NCBI GenBank assembly: GCA_017501245.1
Contig: JAFVXI010000035.1
Location: 1-64,000 of the forward strand
Direction: 5' to 3'
Length of the DNA: 64,000 bases
Source: Clostridia bacterium
GTDB taxonomy: Bacteria > Bacillota > Clostridia > Oscillospirales > CAG-272
A program made the translations under genes and the position numbers. Below the pieces are notes generated by a model. It did no database searches, was not told where the DNA came from, and saw nothing but the letters and a program-made list of their open reading frames with translations. Positions 14,398-23,143 of the stretch are shown one piece after another (the stretch's first letter is position 1; the number at the start of each line of letters is the position of its first letter).

Positions 14398-15627
14398 ATG
14401 AAACCTTTATACGGAAACGCAGTCGTCGGTCAGTCGGGCGGACCTACCGCGGCGATCAACGCAACTCTTGCAGGCGTCGTCAGAGGCTGTGCCGAGGCAG
14501 ACTGCATCAAAACGCTTTACGGTATGAGAAACGGCATCGAGGGCTTCTTAAAGGAGGATCTCACCGACCTCTCGGCATTCTTTGACACCGAGGAAAAGAT
14601 CTCTCTTCTCGAGCGCACTCCCGCCGCCGCTCTCGGCTCCTGCCGCAGAAGGCTCAAGGATCACACCACCGATAAGGAGACCTACGAGAGGATCCTCGAG
14701 ATACTCAAAAAATACGACATCCGTTACTTCTTCTACATTGGCGGAAACGACTCGATGGACACCGTCTTAAAGCTCTCTAACTACGCTAAGGACAACAACT
14801 ACGAGCTGCGCGTGGTAGGAATTCCCAAGACCGTTGACAACGATCTTATGGTTACCGATCACACTCCCGGCTTCGGTTCTGCCGCAAAATATATCGCTGT
14901 TTCCGTAAAAGAGATGCTTCGTGACGTTGCAGTCTACGAGATCCCCGCAGTCACCATCGTTGAGATAATGGGGCGTGACGCAGGCTGGCTCACCGCCGCA
15001 TCCGCACTCAGCTCTGTCGGCGACGGCATCGGCCCCGACCTCATTTATCTGCCCGAGGTCGACTTCGATATGGACGCATTTATCGCTGACGTAAGGTCGG
15101 CTCTCTCCCGCCATCCCGCAGTTCTCGTCTCTGTGTCCGAGGGTATACGCACGTCCGACGGTGAGTACGTTGGCGCAAAGGGCTCGGCAACCGATGCCTT
15201 CGGTCATAAGCAGCTCTCGGGAGCCGGCAAGGTGCTTGAGGGCTTCGTCAAGGGCGAGATCGGCTGCAAGGTGCGCTCGGTCGAGCTCAACCTCCCCCAG
15301 AGATGCGCCGCTCATCTTGCATCCCTCACCGACATCAGCGAGTCGGTTTCGGTAGGTAAGCACGGTGTCATGGCAGCTATCTCGGGTGAGAGCGGAGTTA
15401 TGGCAACTATCCTGAGGTGCGAGGGCGAGAATTATTCCGCCACCTATGGCACAGCTGATATCGCATCTATCGCAAACGGTGTGCGCTCGGTGCCCCGTGA
15501 CTATATAAACGAGGCCGGCAACTACGTCACCGAGGAGTGCAGAGCCTATCTTCTCCCCCTCATCGAGGGCGAGGTCGCACCCGTGTTCGAGCAGGGCGTG
15601 CCTAAGCATATTATTATCCCGAGGTGA
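14398..15627 (+). CDS. pfp: Diphosphate-dependent 6-phosphofructokinase
   Basis: 409 residues, longer than the 320-residue ATP-dependent bacterial enzyme. Diagnostic sites point to PPi as phosphoryl donor: GGNDS (115-119) has Asp where ATP enzymes have Gly (GGDGS), and PKTVDND (143-149) has Lys where ATP enzymes have PGTIDND. N-terminal VGQSGGPTAAINATLAG and EIMGRDAGWLTAASAL (MGRxxGxL motif for fructose-6-phosphate) are present. It catalyses the reversible fructose-6-phosphate to fructose-1,6-bisphosphate step in the cytosol, saving ATP in fermentative metabolism. Monocistronic: own promoter at 14334 and terminator at 15642. Confidence 0.92.
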   Translation: MKPLYGNAVVGQSGGPTAAINATLAGVVRGCAEADCIKTLYGMRNGIEGFLKEDLTDLSAFFDTEEKISLLERTPAAALGSCRRRLKDHTTDKETYERILEILKKYDIRYFFYIGGNDSMDTVLKLSNYAKDNNYELRVVGIPKTVDNDLMVTDHTPGFGSAAKYIAVSVKEMLRDVAVYEIPAVTIVEIMGRDAGWLTAASALSSVGDGIGPDLIYLPEVDFDMDAFIADVRSALSRHPAVLVSVSEGIRTSDGEYVGAKGSATDAFGHKQLSGAGKVLEGFVKGEIGCKVRSVELNLPQRCAAHLASLTDISESVSVGKHGVMAAISGESGVMATILRCEGENYSATYGTADIASIANGVRSVPRDYINEAGNYVTEECRAYLLPLIEGEVAPVFEQGVPKHIIIPR

Positions 15628-15641
15628 TCAAAGCCTCCTAC

Positions 15642-15676
15642 GAGGGCGGTCGCATAAGTCAGCGGCCGCTCTTTTT
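15642..15676 (+). terminator. Terminator after pfp
   Basis: GAG-GG-CGGTCGC (15642-15653) pairs with GCGGCCGCTC (15662-15671) with a 2-base bulge and a U-G pair, followed by five T. Confidence 0.75.
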
Positions 15677-15707
15677 ATATATTTTTCGAGTTTTTATACG
15701 AAAGCTA

Positions 15708-15736
15708 TTGATTTTGTGCGCATCTTATGCTATAAT
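15708..15736 (+). promoter_or_regulatory. Sigma-A promoter of the metK riboswitch transcript
   Basis: TTGATT (15708-15713), 17-bp spacer, TATAAT (15731-15736); the aptamer begins about 16 bases beyond the predicted start. Confidence 0.85.
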
Positions 15737-15758
15737 CATTACACAAAAAAATAATATG

Positions 15759-15886
15759 CTTATCAAGAGAGGCGGAGGGACTGGCCCTGTGAAGCCCGGC
15801 AACCTGTTTTATATAAGGTGCCAATTCCTGACAGATGAGTTTATGTCTGATACAGGAGTTGCGGCGCAATTCCTGCTTTTTCTTTG
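15759..15886 (+). ncRNA. SAM-I (S-box) riboswitch with terminator, controlling metK
   Basis: The aptamer (15759-15854) shows the S-box core: CTTATCAAGAGAGGCGGAGG at the 5-prime side, GGGACTGGCCCTGTGAAGCC, CCGGCAACC and GGTGCCAATTCC. P1 closes by TATC/GATA. The expression platform is a terminator, CAGGAGTTG (15853-15861) with CAATTCCTG (15867-15875), then T5. The same CAATTCCTG occurs inside the aptamer at 15822-15830, so it can pair with 15853-15861 as an antiterminator when SAM is absent. High SAM thus stops transcription of the SAM synthetase gene 26 bases downstream. Confidence 0.95.
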
Positions 15887-15911
15887 ATAGGCCGAAAGGA
15901 TAACAAAAATA

Positions 15912-17102
15912 ATGCAGAAGTTTTTATTTACCTCCGAGTCTGTGACCGAGGGTCATCCCGATAAGATCTGCGACAGGATCTCCGACGCCATTCTCGACGC
16001 TATCCTCGCTGAGGACCCCGAGAGCAGAGTTGCCTGCGAGACCTTTGCCTCCACGGGCTCAATCACCGTTATGGGTGAGATCACCACTAAGGCTAAGTAT
16101 GACGTTCAGTCCATAGTCAGAAAGACGGTTGAGGAGATAGGCTACGACAGAGCTAAGTACGGCTTTGATTGCCACACCTGCTCGGTCATGTCCTCTATCC
16201 ACGAGCAGAGCGCAGATATCGCTCTCGGCGTTGATAAGTCGCTTGAGGCTAAGGAGGGCGAGACCGACGGTCTTGACACCGGTGCGGGCGACCAGGGAAT
16301 TATGTTCGGCTTTGCCTGCGACGAAACGCCCGAGCTTATGCCCCTTCCCATCTCCCTCGCTCACAAGCTCGCAAAGAAGCTCACAGAGGTCAGAAAGTCG
16401 GGCAAGCTCCCCTACCTTCGCCCCGACGGCAAAACTCAGGTCACCATCGAGTACGTCGACGGCGAGCCCAAGAGAGTTGACACCATCGTTATCTCCAGCC
16501 AGCATAGCCCCGAGGTGGATAACGAAACCATACGCAAGGACATTATCGAAAACGTTATTTTCCCCGTTGTCCCCAAGGCTCTCCTTGACGGCAAGGTCAA
16601 TATCTTCATCAACCCCACAGGCAGGTTCGTTATCGGCGGACCCCAGGGCGACACCGGTCTTACCGGCAGAAAGATCATCGTAGACACCTACGGCGGCTAT
16701 TCGAGGCACGGTGGCGGCGCCTTCTCGGGCAAGGATCCCACTAAGGTCGACCGCAGCGCATCCTACGCCGCAAGATACGTCGCAAAGAACGTAGTCAAGG
16801 CAGGCCTTGCGAGAAAGTGCGAGGTCCAGATCGCCTACGCCATCGGCGTTGCACGCCCCGTTTCGGTTATGGTAGACACCTTCGGCACCGCAGTTTGCGA
16901 CGAGGCTAAGATCGCAGAGGCTATCGACAAGCTCGTTGACCTCCGCCCCGCAGCCATCATCAACAAGCTCGGCCTCCGTGCGCCCATCTACAAGGAGCTT
17001 TCCGCCTACGGTCATATGGGCAGAGAGGATCTCGGCGTAAAGTGGGAGGAGTGCGATATCGCAGAGGAGCTTCGCAGCTATTGCCTCGGCGAGGATAAGT
17101 GA
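15912..17102 (+). CDS. metK: S-adenosylmethionine synthetase
   Basis: 396 residues, standard length. It makes SAM from methionine and ATP with release of PPi and Pi. N-terminal [20 protein letters not shown] holds the ATP/methionine-binding His of GHPDK. The signature [12 protein letters not shown] and the phosphate-binding loop [17 protein letters not shown] are intact. The C-terminal domain ends [16 protein letters not shown] at 15912 lies 11 bases after AAGGA. It is under the SAM-I riboswitch at 15759-15886, a classic feedback loop, and is followed by its own terminator at 17204. SAM serves the methyltransferases in this window (RsmH, TlyA and the one at 11730). Confidence 0.98.
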   Translation: MQKFLFTSESVTEGHPDKICDRISDAILDAILAEDPESRVACETFASTGSITVMGEITTKAKYDVQSIVRKTVEEIGYDRAKYGFDCHTCSVMSSIHEQSADIALGVDKSLEAKEGETDGLDTGAGDQGIMFGFACDETPELMPLPISLAHKLAKKLTEVRKSGKLPYLRPDGKTQVTIEYVDGEPKRVDTIVISSQHSPEVDNETIRKDIIENVIFPVVPKALLDGKVNIFINPTGRFVIGGPQGDTGLTGRKIIVDTYGGYSRHGGGAFSGKDPTKVDRSASYAARYVAKNVVKAGLARKCEVQIAYAIGVARPVSVMVDTFGTAVCDEAKIAEAIDKLVDLRPAAIINKLGLRAPIYKELSAYGHMGREDLGVKWEECDIAEELRSYCLGEDK

Positions 17103-17203
17103 TCTCGGGCTCATACGCAGGGTAGAGCAGGGCGAAGCCCTCTCACGAAGAGAATGAGCAAAACCGAGTGAGGCAGCCCCTCACCACCGGAATACATAAA
17201 GCA

Positions 17204-17240
17204 AAGCAGGAACGGCATCTTTGCCCTTCCTGCTTTTTCT
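17204..17240 (+). terminator. Terminator after metK
   Basis: AGCAGGAA-C-GGCA with TGCC-C-TTCCTGCT (loop TCTT), followed by T-rich sequence; about 100 bases after the metK stop. Confidence 0.85.
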
Positions 17241-17275
17241 TTTTGAGAGCTTCGACCAAAAGAGCAACTTTGCCC

Positions 17276-17304
17276 TTGATTTGCGCCCGTGTGCGTGATA
17301 TAAT
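17276..17304 (+). promoter_or_regulatory. Sigma-A promoter of recD2
   Basis: TTGATT (17276-17281), 17-bp spacer, TATAAT (17299-17304), 30 bases before the start codon. Confidence 0.85.
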
Positions 17305-17333
17305 ATAAGCAACTAACGAAAAAGGAGGTCGGT

Positions 17334-19553
17334 ATGAGAGAGCTAAACACCGCATCGGTGCTTGAAGGAAGGATCGAAAATATCGTATACAGAAACGAAG
17401 AAAACGACTATACCGTCCTCGAGGTCGTCGCAGAGGACGAGAAGCTCGTTACAGCGGTCGGAAATATCGCCTCCCCCGCAGAGGGCGAGCTCGTGCGTCT
17501 TTCGGGCGGCTACACCTATCACAAGGAGTTTGGCGCTCAGTTTGCCTTTTCCTCCTACGAGAAGTCGCTTCCCAAGGAGGTCGACGGCATATTGCAGTAT
17601 CTCTCCTCACGCACCGTCAAGGGCGTAGGACCTGTCACGGCGCTGAAGATCGTAAATAAATACGGCACCGACACCTTCGACGTGCTTGAAAACCACCCGG
17701 AGTGGCTGACCGACATCCCCGGCATAACCCCGAAGAAGGCGAGGGCGATCTCCGAGTCCTTCAGAGAGCATTCCGAGGAGCGAAACGTGATGCTCTTCTT
17801 CAAGGATCATATGCAGCCGGCAGACATCGGCAGGGTATATAAGAAGCTTGGCGCAAATTCGGTCGGCATCGTGCGTGACAATCCTTACGTGCTTTGCTCC
17901 TCCGAGCTTGGCATCCCCTTTGACAGGGCTGATGATATTGCCGCCTCCTTCGGATATCCTAAGGACGGCGAGGAGAGGGTCTACGCAGGCATTATCCACG
18001 TTTTAAGATATAACGCAGACGTAAACGGACACACCTGCCTGCCAAAGGACAAGCTTATTGGCGCATCGGCATCCCTCCTCTCGCTCGGCACGGACGAGGT
18101 CGGCAGAATGGTCGAGCGCTTCTTAGGCACCGAGGACCTCTCGCAGTACACCGCTGGGGGCACCGACTACGTCATGCAAAACGAGTGCTACGAGTCCGAG
18201 GAGTTTATCGCCAGGCGGCTTGCCGAGATGGCTCGCGAGGTCGTGCATATATCCGGTAAGGACATACATTCGCTCGTATATAAGGTTTCATCCACTAAGG
18301 GCGTAAGATACGCACCCCTTCAGTCCGAGGCTATATACCGCTGCCTTGAGGGCGGCGTTACGATCATCACGGGCGGACCGGGAACGGGAAAGACCACCGT
18401 AGTCAAGGCGCTGATCTCGCTCTTTGACGACCTCGGGATGGACAGCGTGCTTTGTGCGCCCACGGGCAGAGCGGCAAAGAGGATGAGCGAGGCTACGGGC
18501 GAGGAGGCAAAAACCGTCCACCGCCTCTTAGAGATGGAGCGTACCGAGGCTCTCGAGATGCGCTTTAACAGAAATTCGAGATTTCCGATCGACGAGGAGG
18601 TCGTTATAGTTGACGAGGCGTCTATGATAGATCTCTCGCTGATGAACGCTCTTCTCCGTGCTATGCCGAGGGGCTCAAGGCTCATTCTGATCGGTGACTT
18701 TGATCAGCTGCCGAGCGTCGGTGCGGGCAACGTGCTTGCCGACCTTATCGCCTCGGGTGTGATACCCACCGTGAGGCTGACCGAGGTGTTCAGGCAGTCG
18801 GGCGAGAGCCTGATAATTGACAACGCACATAAAATAAACAACGGCGAGCCGCCCATCCTCAGCGCAACCGACAGAGATTTCTTCTTCGTGAAGAGAGAGG
18901 ACGAGCGAAAGATTGCCGAAACCGTCGCAACCCTTATCACCGAGAGGCTCCCACGTGCCTACGGGCGTCATATGCGTGAGCGCATACAGGTCATAACCCC
19001 CTCGCGCAAGGGTGCAGGAGGCGTCGAAATACTCAACAAGGAGCTTCAGGGGCGCATCAACCCACGCTCGGACGTCAAGAGAGAGCATATGGCTCACGGC
19101 GTCATCTTCCGTGAGGGCGACAGAGTTATGCAGGTGCAGAACGACTATGAGCTCGAGTGGGAGAAGCTCGGCGTCGAGGGCGTCGGACTTTATAACGGCG
19201 ATATCGGCGTTATAGAAAAGATACATCCCGAGCGCAAGGTGATGCACATCAGGTTTGACGACCGTGGGGTCGACTACCCCTTCGACAAGCTTGACGAGCT
19301 TGAGCTCGCCTATGCGATAACCGTGCATAAGAGCCAGGGAAGCGAATATCCCGTCGTCATCATCCCGATGTATTCCTGTGCGCCGATGCTGATGACGAGA
19401 AACCTGCTCTACACGGCTGTGACGAGAGCGAGGGATATGGTCATCCTCGTCGGCAGGAGCGACATCCCGATGAGAATGATATCAAACGACAGGGAGGTCG
19501 AGCGCTATACGACCCTCGAGGCACGCTTACTCTCGGAGTTTGGTGAGAGTTGA
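17334..19553 (+). CDS. recD2: RecD2-type ATP-dependent 5-prime to 3-prime DNA helicase
   Basis: 739 residues. An N-terminal OB-like and HhH region (VEGRIENIVYRNEENDYTVLEV-type start, then KGVGPVTALKIVNKYG and DIPGITPKKARAI) precedes a superfamily 1B helicase core, the layout of RecD2, which works without RecBC. Walker A is GGPGTGKT (347-354). Walker B reads VVIVDEASMID. The late motifs AYAITVHKSQGSEYPVVIIP and YTAVTRARDMVILVG are intact. RecD2 acts in replication fork maintenance and mismatch repair in Bacillota. The gene has its own promoter, and the start ATG at 17334 follows AAAGGAGG. Confidence 0.93.
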   Translation: MRELNTASVLEGRIENIVYRNEENDYTVLEVVAEDEKLVTAVGNIASPAEGELVRLSGGYTYHKEFGAQFAFSSYEKSLPKEVDGILQYLSSRTVKGVGPVTALKIVNKYGTDTFDVLENHPEWLTDIPGITPKKARAISESFREHSEERNVMLFFKDHMQPADIGRVYKKLGANSVGIVRDNPYVLCSSELGIPFDRADDIAASFGYPKDGEERVYAGIIHVLRYNADVNGHTCLPKDKLIGASASLLSLGTDEVGRMVERFLGTEDLSQYTAGGTDYVMQNECYESEEFIARRLAEMAREVVHISGKDIHSLVYKVSSTKGVRYAPLQSEAIYRCLEGGVTIITGGPGTGKTTVVKALISLFDDLGMDSVLCAPTGRAAKRMSEATGEEAKTVHRLLEMERTEALEMRFNRNSRFPIDEEVVIVDEASMIDLSLMNALLRAMPRGSRLILIGDFDQLPSVGAGNVLADLIASGVIPTVRLTEVFRQSGESLIIDNAHKINNGEPPILSATDRDFFFVKREDERKIAETVATLITERLPRAYGRHMRERIQVITPSRKGAGGVEILNKELQGRINPRSDVKREHMAHGVIFREGDRVMQVQNDYELEWEKLGVEGVGLYNGDIGVIEKIHPERKVMHIRFDDRGVDYPFDKLDELELAYAITVHKSQGSEYPVVIIPMYSCAPMLMTRNLLYTAVTRARDMVILVGRSDIPMRMISNDREVERYTTLEARLLSEFGES

Positions 19554-19580
19554 TTATTTTATATATTTTATAAAACTCAC

Positions 19581-19609
19581 TTGCATTTATGCGCAGGGTG
19601 TAGTATAAT
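19581..19609 (+). promoter_or_regulatory. Sigma-A promoter of the mreB-like gene
   Basis: TTGCAT (19581-19586), 17-bp spacer, TATAAT (19604-19609); start codon 44 bases downstream. Confidence 0.8.
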
Positions 19610-19652
19610 TACACTGGATATATAGACGAGCGACTAAAGAAAGGAGTGCGGC

Positions 19653-20711
19653 ATGGTTACAAAGATCGGTCTTGACCTCGGCTATGCGAATATTACTATC
19701 AGCGATAGTATTGCCGAGATCTATCGAGAGCCGTCGGTTGCCCTTGTTTATAAAGAGCCGAAGGCTGATCAGCGCCGCATCATCTGTGTTGGCTCTGAGG
19801 CTATGGTCAGGGGCTCCGAGGGCATCGGGGCAGACGGAAGCCTGCTTGTCCGTCCCTTTAAAAACGGCATTCTCTTCGACCATCAGATAACGAAGGAGAT
19901 CATCCAGCGTGCGCTCGCTGCGCTCGGCGAGGTGGACAAGCTTCGCTGTGCCGTCGGCGTCCCCTCCGATTTCAGCCCTAAGCAGGAGAAGGAGCTTTTC
20001 GGAATGCTCACTGCCGCAGGGGTGGAAACGGCGTTTTCGGTCGCAAGACCGGTCGCCGCAGTCATCGGAGCGGGCTATTCTCCCGCTATGAGCGTCATCT
20101 CGGTGAATATCGGTGCGCTCTCTACGGAGATAGCGATAATGCATAGAGGCGAGGTCCTCTCGCTCACTACGGCGCCCGTAGGAGGCGAGGATTTTGACCG
20201 TGCGGTCAAGGAGCATATCCTCGAGCAAGGAGAGGTCAACGTCTCCCTCATCGTCGCCAGAGCCATCAAGGAGCGCCTCGGTGCCGTCTGGAAGGGAAGG
20301 GCAAACGACAGCCTCGACATCGAGGGCACGCTCTCCCTGACGGGAAACAAGCTCAAGATGAACGTCACCACCGAGGATATCGTCGGTGTGTTTGAAAAGC
20401 CGCTCGAGAGGCTGATCGGTGCGGTGCACGCCGCCGTGCTTGCGATACCGCCGTCAGCCGTCGAGGACATCTTTAAAAACGGCATCGTCCTCACGGGCGG
20501 AGGAGCAGAGCTATATGGCATCGACGTGCTTATGAGCCGTGTGCTTGGCATCTCGGTCACAAAGCCCGACGGAGCTATGGACTGCGTCGCAAAGGGTCTC
20601 TCACGCATCAACGCCTTCGTCTCCCCGAGAGCAAAGGTCGGAAACAAGAACATAACCGCACAGGTTGCAAAATATTACGAGACAAGTAAAAACACCAGGG
20701 GGTCAAAATGA
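19653..20711 (+). CDS. MreB/Mbl-like actin-family protein
   Basis: 352 residues of the actin/Hsp70 ATPase fold with MreB-like order: phosphate 1 KIGLDLGYANITI, connect 1 and phosphate 2 (VISVNIGALSTEIAIM in place of the usual GGGTTD), and adenosine motif IVLTGGGAELYGIDVLMS. The phosphate-2 loop is degenerate (NIGALST), so nucleotide handling may differ from canonical MreB. MreB filaments guide lateral cell-wall synthesis at the membrane. No mreC or mreD follows. Instead the stop codon overlaps the start of a 39-residue membrane protein. The C-terminal tail (VGNKNITAQVAKYYETSK) is polar. Confidence 0.85.
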   Translation: MVTKIGLDLGYANITISDSIAEIYREPSVALVYKEPKADQRRIICVGSEAMVRGSEGIGADGSLLVRPFKNGILFDHQITKEIIQRALAALGEVDKLRCAVGVPSDFSPKQEKELFGMLTAAGVETAFSVARPVAAVIGAGYSPAMSVISVNIGALSTEIAIMHRGEVLSLTTAPVGGEDFDRAVKEHILEQGEVNVSLIVARAIKERLGAVWKGRANDSLDIEGTLSLTGNKLKMNVTTEDIVGVFEKPLERLIGAVHAAVLAIPPSAVEDIFKNGIVLTGGGAELYGIDVLMSRVLGISVTKPDGAMDCVAKGLSRINAFVSPRAKVGNKNITAQVAKYYETSKNTRGSK

Positions 20712-20827
20712 AAAAGCATACTGAAAAGAAAGACGCTAACTTAAAGGCAAAGGTTCTTGCCGGAGCGCTCGCCGCCTTCCTTCTCTTCGGAAGTGTTGCA
20801 GGCGTGCTTGTGTACATACTTCTCTGA
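20708..20827 (+). CDS. 39-residue single-pass membrane protein, translationally coupled to the mreB-like gene
   Basis: ATG at 20708 overlaps the TGA of the mreB-like gene (ATGA), with CAGGGGG as ribosome site. The protein has a positively charged N-terminus (MKKHTEKKDANLKAKVL) and one hydrophobic helix (AGALAAFLLFGSVAGVLVYI) that ends the chain. The predicted topology is cytosolic N-terminus, anchor at the C-terminus. I do not recognise the family. Coupling suggests that it anchors or regulates the actin-like filament; this is inference. A terminator follows at 20871. Confidence 0.7.
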   Translation: MKKHTEKKDANLKAKVLAGALAAFLLFGSVAGVLVYILL

Positions 20828-20870
20828 TAGACGATCTATGTACCCCGTCGGGTAGGCGGGAATAGACAAA

Positions 20871-20925
20871 GGGCATACGGTAGAGCAGGGAACACCGCTC
20901 GATTAGCCGTACGCCCTTTTTGTTT
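20871..20925 (+). terminator. Terminator after the mreB-like operon
   Basis: GGGCATACGG (20871-20880) pairs with CCGTACGCCC (20907-20916), one mismatch, plus an inner GAGC/GCTC stem, followed by TTTTTGTTTTTTT. Confidence 0.88.
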
Positions 20926-20960
20926 TTTTAGGGGCTTCAATGCCCGACCTTGGGTGAGAG

Positions 20961-21101
20961 TTTATGCTTGGTTTTTGGTGAGCCTGAATGACGATAGTGC
21001 GCAACACTTGATGCTTGGCTTTGAGCGAGCCTAAATGACGATAGCGAGCAACACTTGATGCTTGGCTTTGAGGGAGCCTTGATGCCGTATCCGATCGGGC
21101 T
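20961..21101. repeat. 47-bp tandem direct repeat, three copies
   Basis: Copies start at 20961, 21008 and 21055, exact period 47. Each has the core GATGCTTGGCTTTGAG-GAGCCT (with changes in copy 1), then ATGACGATAG. Copy 3 diverges in its second half. A fourth, degenerate half-copy (GCTTTGAGCGAGCCT) lies at about 21157-21171. There are no unique spacers and no gene within. It follows directly after a terminator. Confidence 0.85.
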
Positions 21102-21598
21102 TTACGTCGTATATGAACAAGCATAAACGAAGATTTAAGGTAAGCATTAGCCTCAGCTTTGAGCGAGCCTCTACGCCTGCCTTGCGGGGCAGAAATATAA
21201 AAATTACACTTTTTCGGTTTTTGATTTTTCGGCTGTTGATTGATGTTGACAAAAATATTTCTCGGAAATCGAATGTTGAAAACTACCCCCTAAAAACTAC
21301 ATTATTCCGTGATTTTGGCATAATCCACACCAAAAATGCGCAAAAATAGGGCGTTTTGACCCCGAAAACCCACAACGGAATTGTGTAGTCCCCGATTTTT
21401 GTCGGAAAAATATCATCAGCGGAAAAATGTATTTTCACCAAAGCGCTTTTGTGTATTCCGACCAGAGAGCGCCATCCTTGCCTCCGCACCGTCCTTCGGG
21501 CGCCCCTTGTCGGAGCCCCTGTTCAAGCTCAAATATTTCCCGCAAAGCTTCACCCGACAGTGCCTGACGCATCAACGGCCAAGAGGTCGGAAAGAACG
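21102..21598. other. Unexplained non-coding stretch between the repeat array and the ftsZ terminator
   Basis: About 500 bases without a convincing gene. The left half is AT-rich, with short runs such as CCCCCTAAAAA and TAGGGCG. The right half is GC-rich. I found no tRNA, riboswitch core or complete promoter, although TTGACA at 21244-21249 has only a weak TCGAAT 17 bases on. A structured small RNA cannot be excluded. Open frames here lack ribosome sites and have mixed codon use. Confidence 0.4.
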
Positions 21599-21662
21599 AA
21601 AAAGACGGATAGCCGAGCCTGCCCCGCCGCTATGACAGGGAGCCGATCATCCGTCTTTTTTT
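21599..21662 (-). terminator. Terminator after ftsZ (works in both directions)
   Basis: AAAAAGACGGAT (21599-21610) pairs with ATCCGTCTTTTT (21649-21660), flanked by T on either strand. A secondary GGCTC/GAGCC pairing lies in the long loop. It is 52 bases beyond the ftsZ stop. Confidence 0.82.
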
Positions 21663-21713
21663 CTATGTAGCTTTTCGCTAAAGGCTTATCTCGGAAGCTA
21701 TCCTACTAAAGCC

Positions 21714-22976
21714 TTATCTGTCTGTCTTGGATTTTCTCTTGATGAACTGCCAGGTGTCCTCAAGATCCTCCATGATGCTCTCCTCGGTCTCGACCTTAGG
21801 AGCGCTGCTGACCTTGATCACCGTGGGCTGATGAGCGGGAGCCTCGACGGGCTTAGCCGCTTCCTCCTGTGCGGGAGCGTAGTCAATGACCTTAGGCTCT
21901 GTGTGAGCGGGCGCGTCGATCGCAGCGGACCTAGCCGCCTCTTCTGCAACGCTCTCAGCCTTCGCCATCTCCGCATCCTTTCTCGAGATGCCCTTTTCAT
22001 TAGTGTTCGAGTCGAGGAAGCCCGTCGCTATAATGGTGATGCGCATCTCGTCCTGAAGCTCGGGATTAAACGCCGCACCCCAGATGATGGTAGCGTCGGG
22101 AGCCGCCTCCTCGTATACCATATTCGATGCGATCTCAACGTCCTCAAGCGTGATGTCCTCGGACGCCGTGATGCTCATAAGCACGCCCGTAGCGCCTGCG
22201 ATGCTCGTCTCAAGCAGGGGTGAGGAGATAGCCGCCATAGCAGCGAGCTGAGCCTTGTCCTGTCCCTTGGCCGAGCCTACGCCCATATGCGCATAGCCCG
22301 CATCCTTCATGATCGTCGTAACGTCGGCGAAATCACGGTTAACGAAGCCCGTGACGTTAATGATCTCGGAAACCGACTGAACGCCGCGGCGAAGAACGTC
22401 ATCAGCGATCTCAAACGCATTCGCAAGCGTGATGCGTGCGCCCTCGACCTCCTTGAGTCTCTCGTTAGGGATGACGATGAGCGAGTCAACGTACTTAGCA
22501 AGCTCTGCGATGCCCTTTTCAGCATTGAGATATCTGGGTCTGCCCTCGAAGTTAAAGGGCTTGGTGACGATGCCGACGGTGAGGATATCAAGCTCCTTGG
22601 CGACCTTAGCGATGACGGGAGCCGCACCCGTTCCTGTTCCGCCACCCATACCTGCGGTGATAAAGAGCATATCCGCTCCCTCGAGGCACTTCTTTATCTC
22701 CTCGATAGACTCCTCAGCCGCACGTCTGCCGACCTCGGGCTTTGCTCCGGCACCGAGACCTCTCGTCACCTTAGAGCCGAGGATAAGCCTCTTGGATGCA
22801 CAGGAGGTGTCAAGAACCTGAGCATCGGTATTAGCCGCAATAAACTCAACGCCTCTGATGTTGGCGCTTATCATTCTGTTAACTGCGTTGTTTCCGCCGC
22901 CGCCAACGCCTATGACCTTGATCTTAACGCCGTTGTCGTAAGCCTGCTCGAAGTCAAATTCCATCTTACCGTCCAT
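21714..22976 (-). CDS. ftsZ: Cell division protein FtsZ
   Basis: 420 residues from the ATG at 22976, which follows CGGAGG; upstream in-frame codons lie in the untranslated leader. GTPase signature GMGGGTGTGAAP and start VIGVGGGGNNAVNRMI are intact, as are the T7 loop and NPELQDEMRITIIATGF at the end of the core. An 80-residue Ala/Glu-rich linker leads to the C-terminal peptide DTWQFIKRKSK, the docking site for FtsA, SepF or ZapA-type partners. FtsZ polymerises into the cytokinetic ring at mid-cell. It stands at the end of the dcw block, but has its own promoter and no ftsA or ftsQ beside it. Confidence 0.97.
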   Translation of the reverse strand: MDGKMEFDFEQAYDNGVKIKVIGVGGGGNNAVNRMISANIRGVEFIAANTDAQVLDTSCASKRLILGSKVTRGLGAGAKPEVGRRAAEESIEEIKKCLEGADMLFITAGMGGGTGTGAAPVIAKVAKELDILTVGIVTKPFNFEGRPRYLNAEKGIAELAKYVDSLIVIPNERLKEVEGARITLANAFEIADDVLRRGVQSVSEIINVTGFVNRDFADVTTIMKDAGYAHMGVGSAKGQDKAQLAAMAAISSPLLETSIAGATGVLMSITASEDITLEDVEIASNMVYEEAAPDATIIWGAAFNPELQDEMRITIIATGFLDSNTNEKGISRKDAEMAKAESVAEEAARSAAIDAPAHTEPKVIDYAPAQEEAAKPVEAPAHQPTVIKVSSAPKVETEESIMEDLEDTWQFIKRKSKTDR

Positions 22977-23045
22977 GATCCTACCTCCGTTGATCCTTTT
23001 TATAGAAAAGCGGTATACGCCGCACATAATTATAGTTATATAATA

Positions 23046-23073
23046 ATTATACTATAAAAAAATACAAAAACAA
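23046..23073 (-). promoter_or_regulatory. Promoter of ftsZ
   Basis: Minus strand: TTGTTT (23073-23068), 16-bp spacer, TATAAT (23051-23046). The region is very AT-rich; the leader before ftsZ is about 60 bases. Confidence 0.65.
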
Positions 23074-23143
23074 GAGATTTAGCGTGCGTATATATAATTT
23101 TAACAATTTTATTTATTTTGCGCGTAATATTTTTAGGCAGAAA

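Noticed and set aside
14767..15609. 280-codon frame antisense to pfp
   Set aside because: Same explanation; no ribosome site and no recognisable protein.
16059..17114. 351-codon open frame antisense to metK, with a plausible start
   Set aside because: Shadow of a GC-rich, strongly biased coding strand. metK is complete and conserved on the other strand, and the frame has Leu/Gly/Asp-rich composition without any domain.
19587..20429. 280-codon frame antisense to the mreB-like gene
   Set aside because: Shadow frame; low-quality composition, and its 3-prime end overlaps the mreB promoter.
20961..21101. CRISPR array
   Set aside because: Contiguous 47-bp copies, no spacers, no cas genes.
21236..21265. 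Sigma-A promoter on the plus strand (TTGACA at 21244-21249)
   Set aside because: The -10 at the right spacing is TCGAAT and no gene follows.
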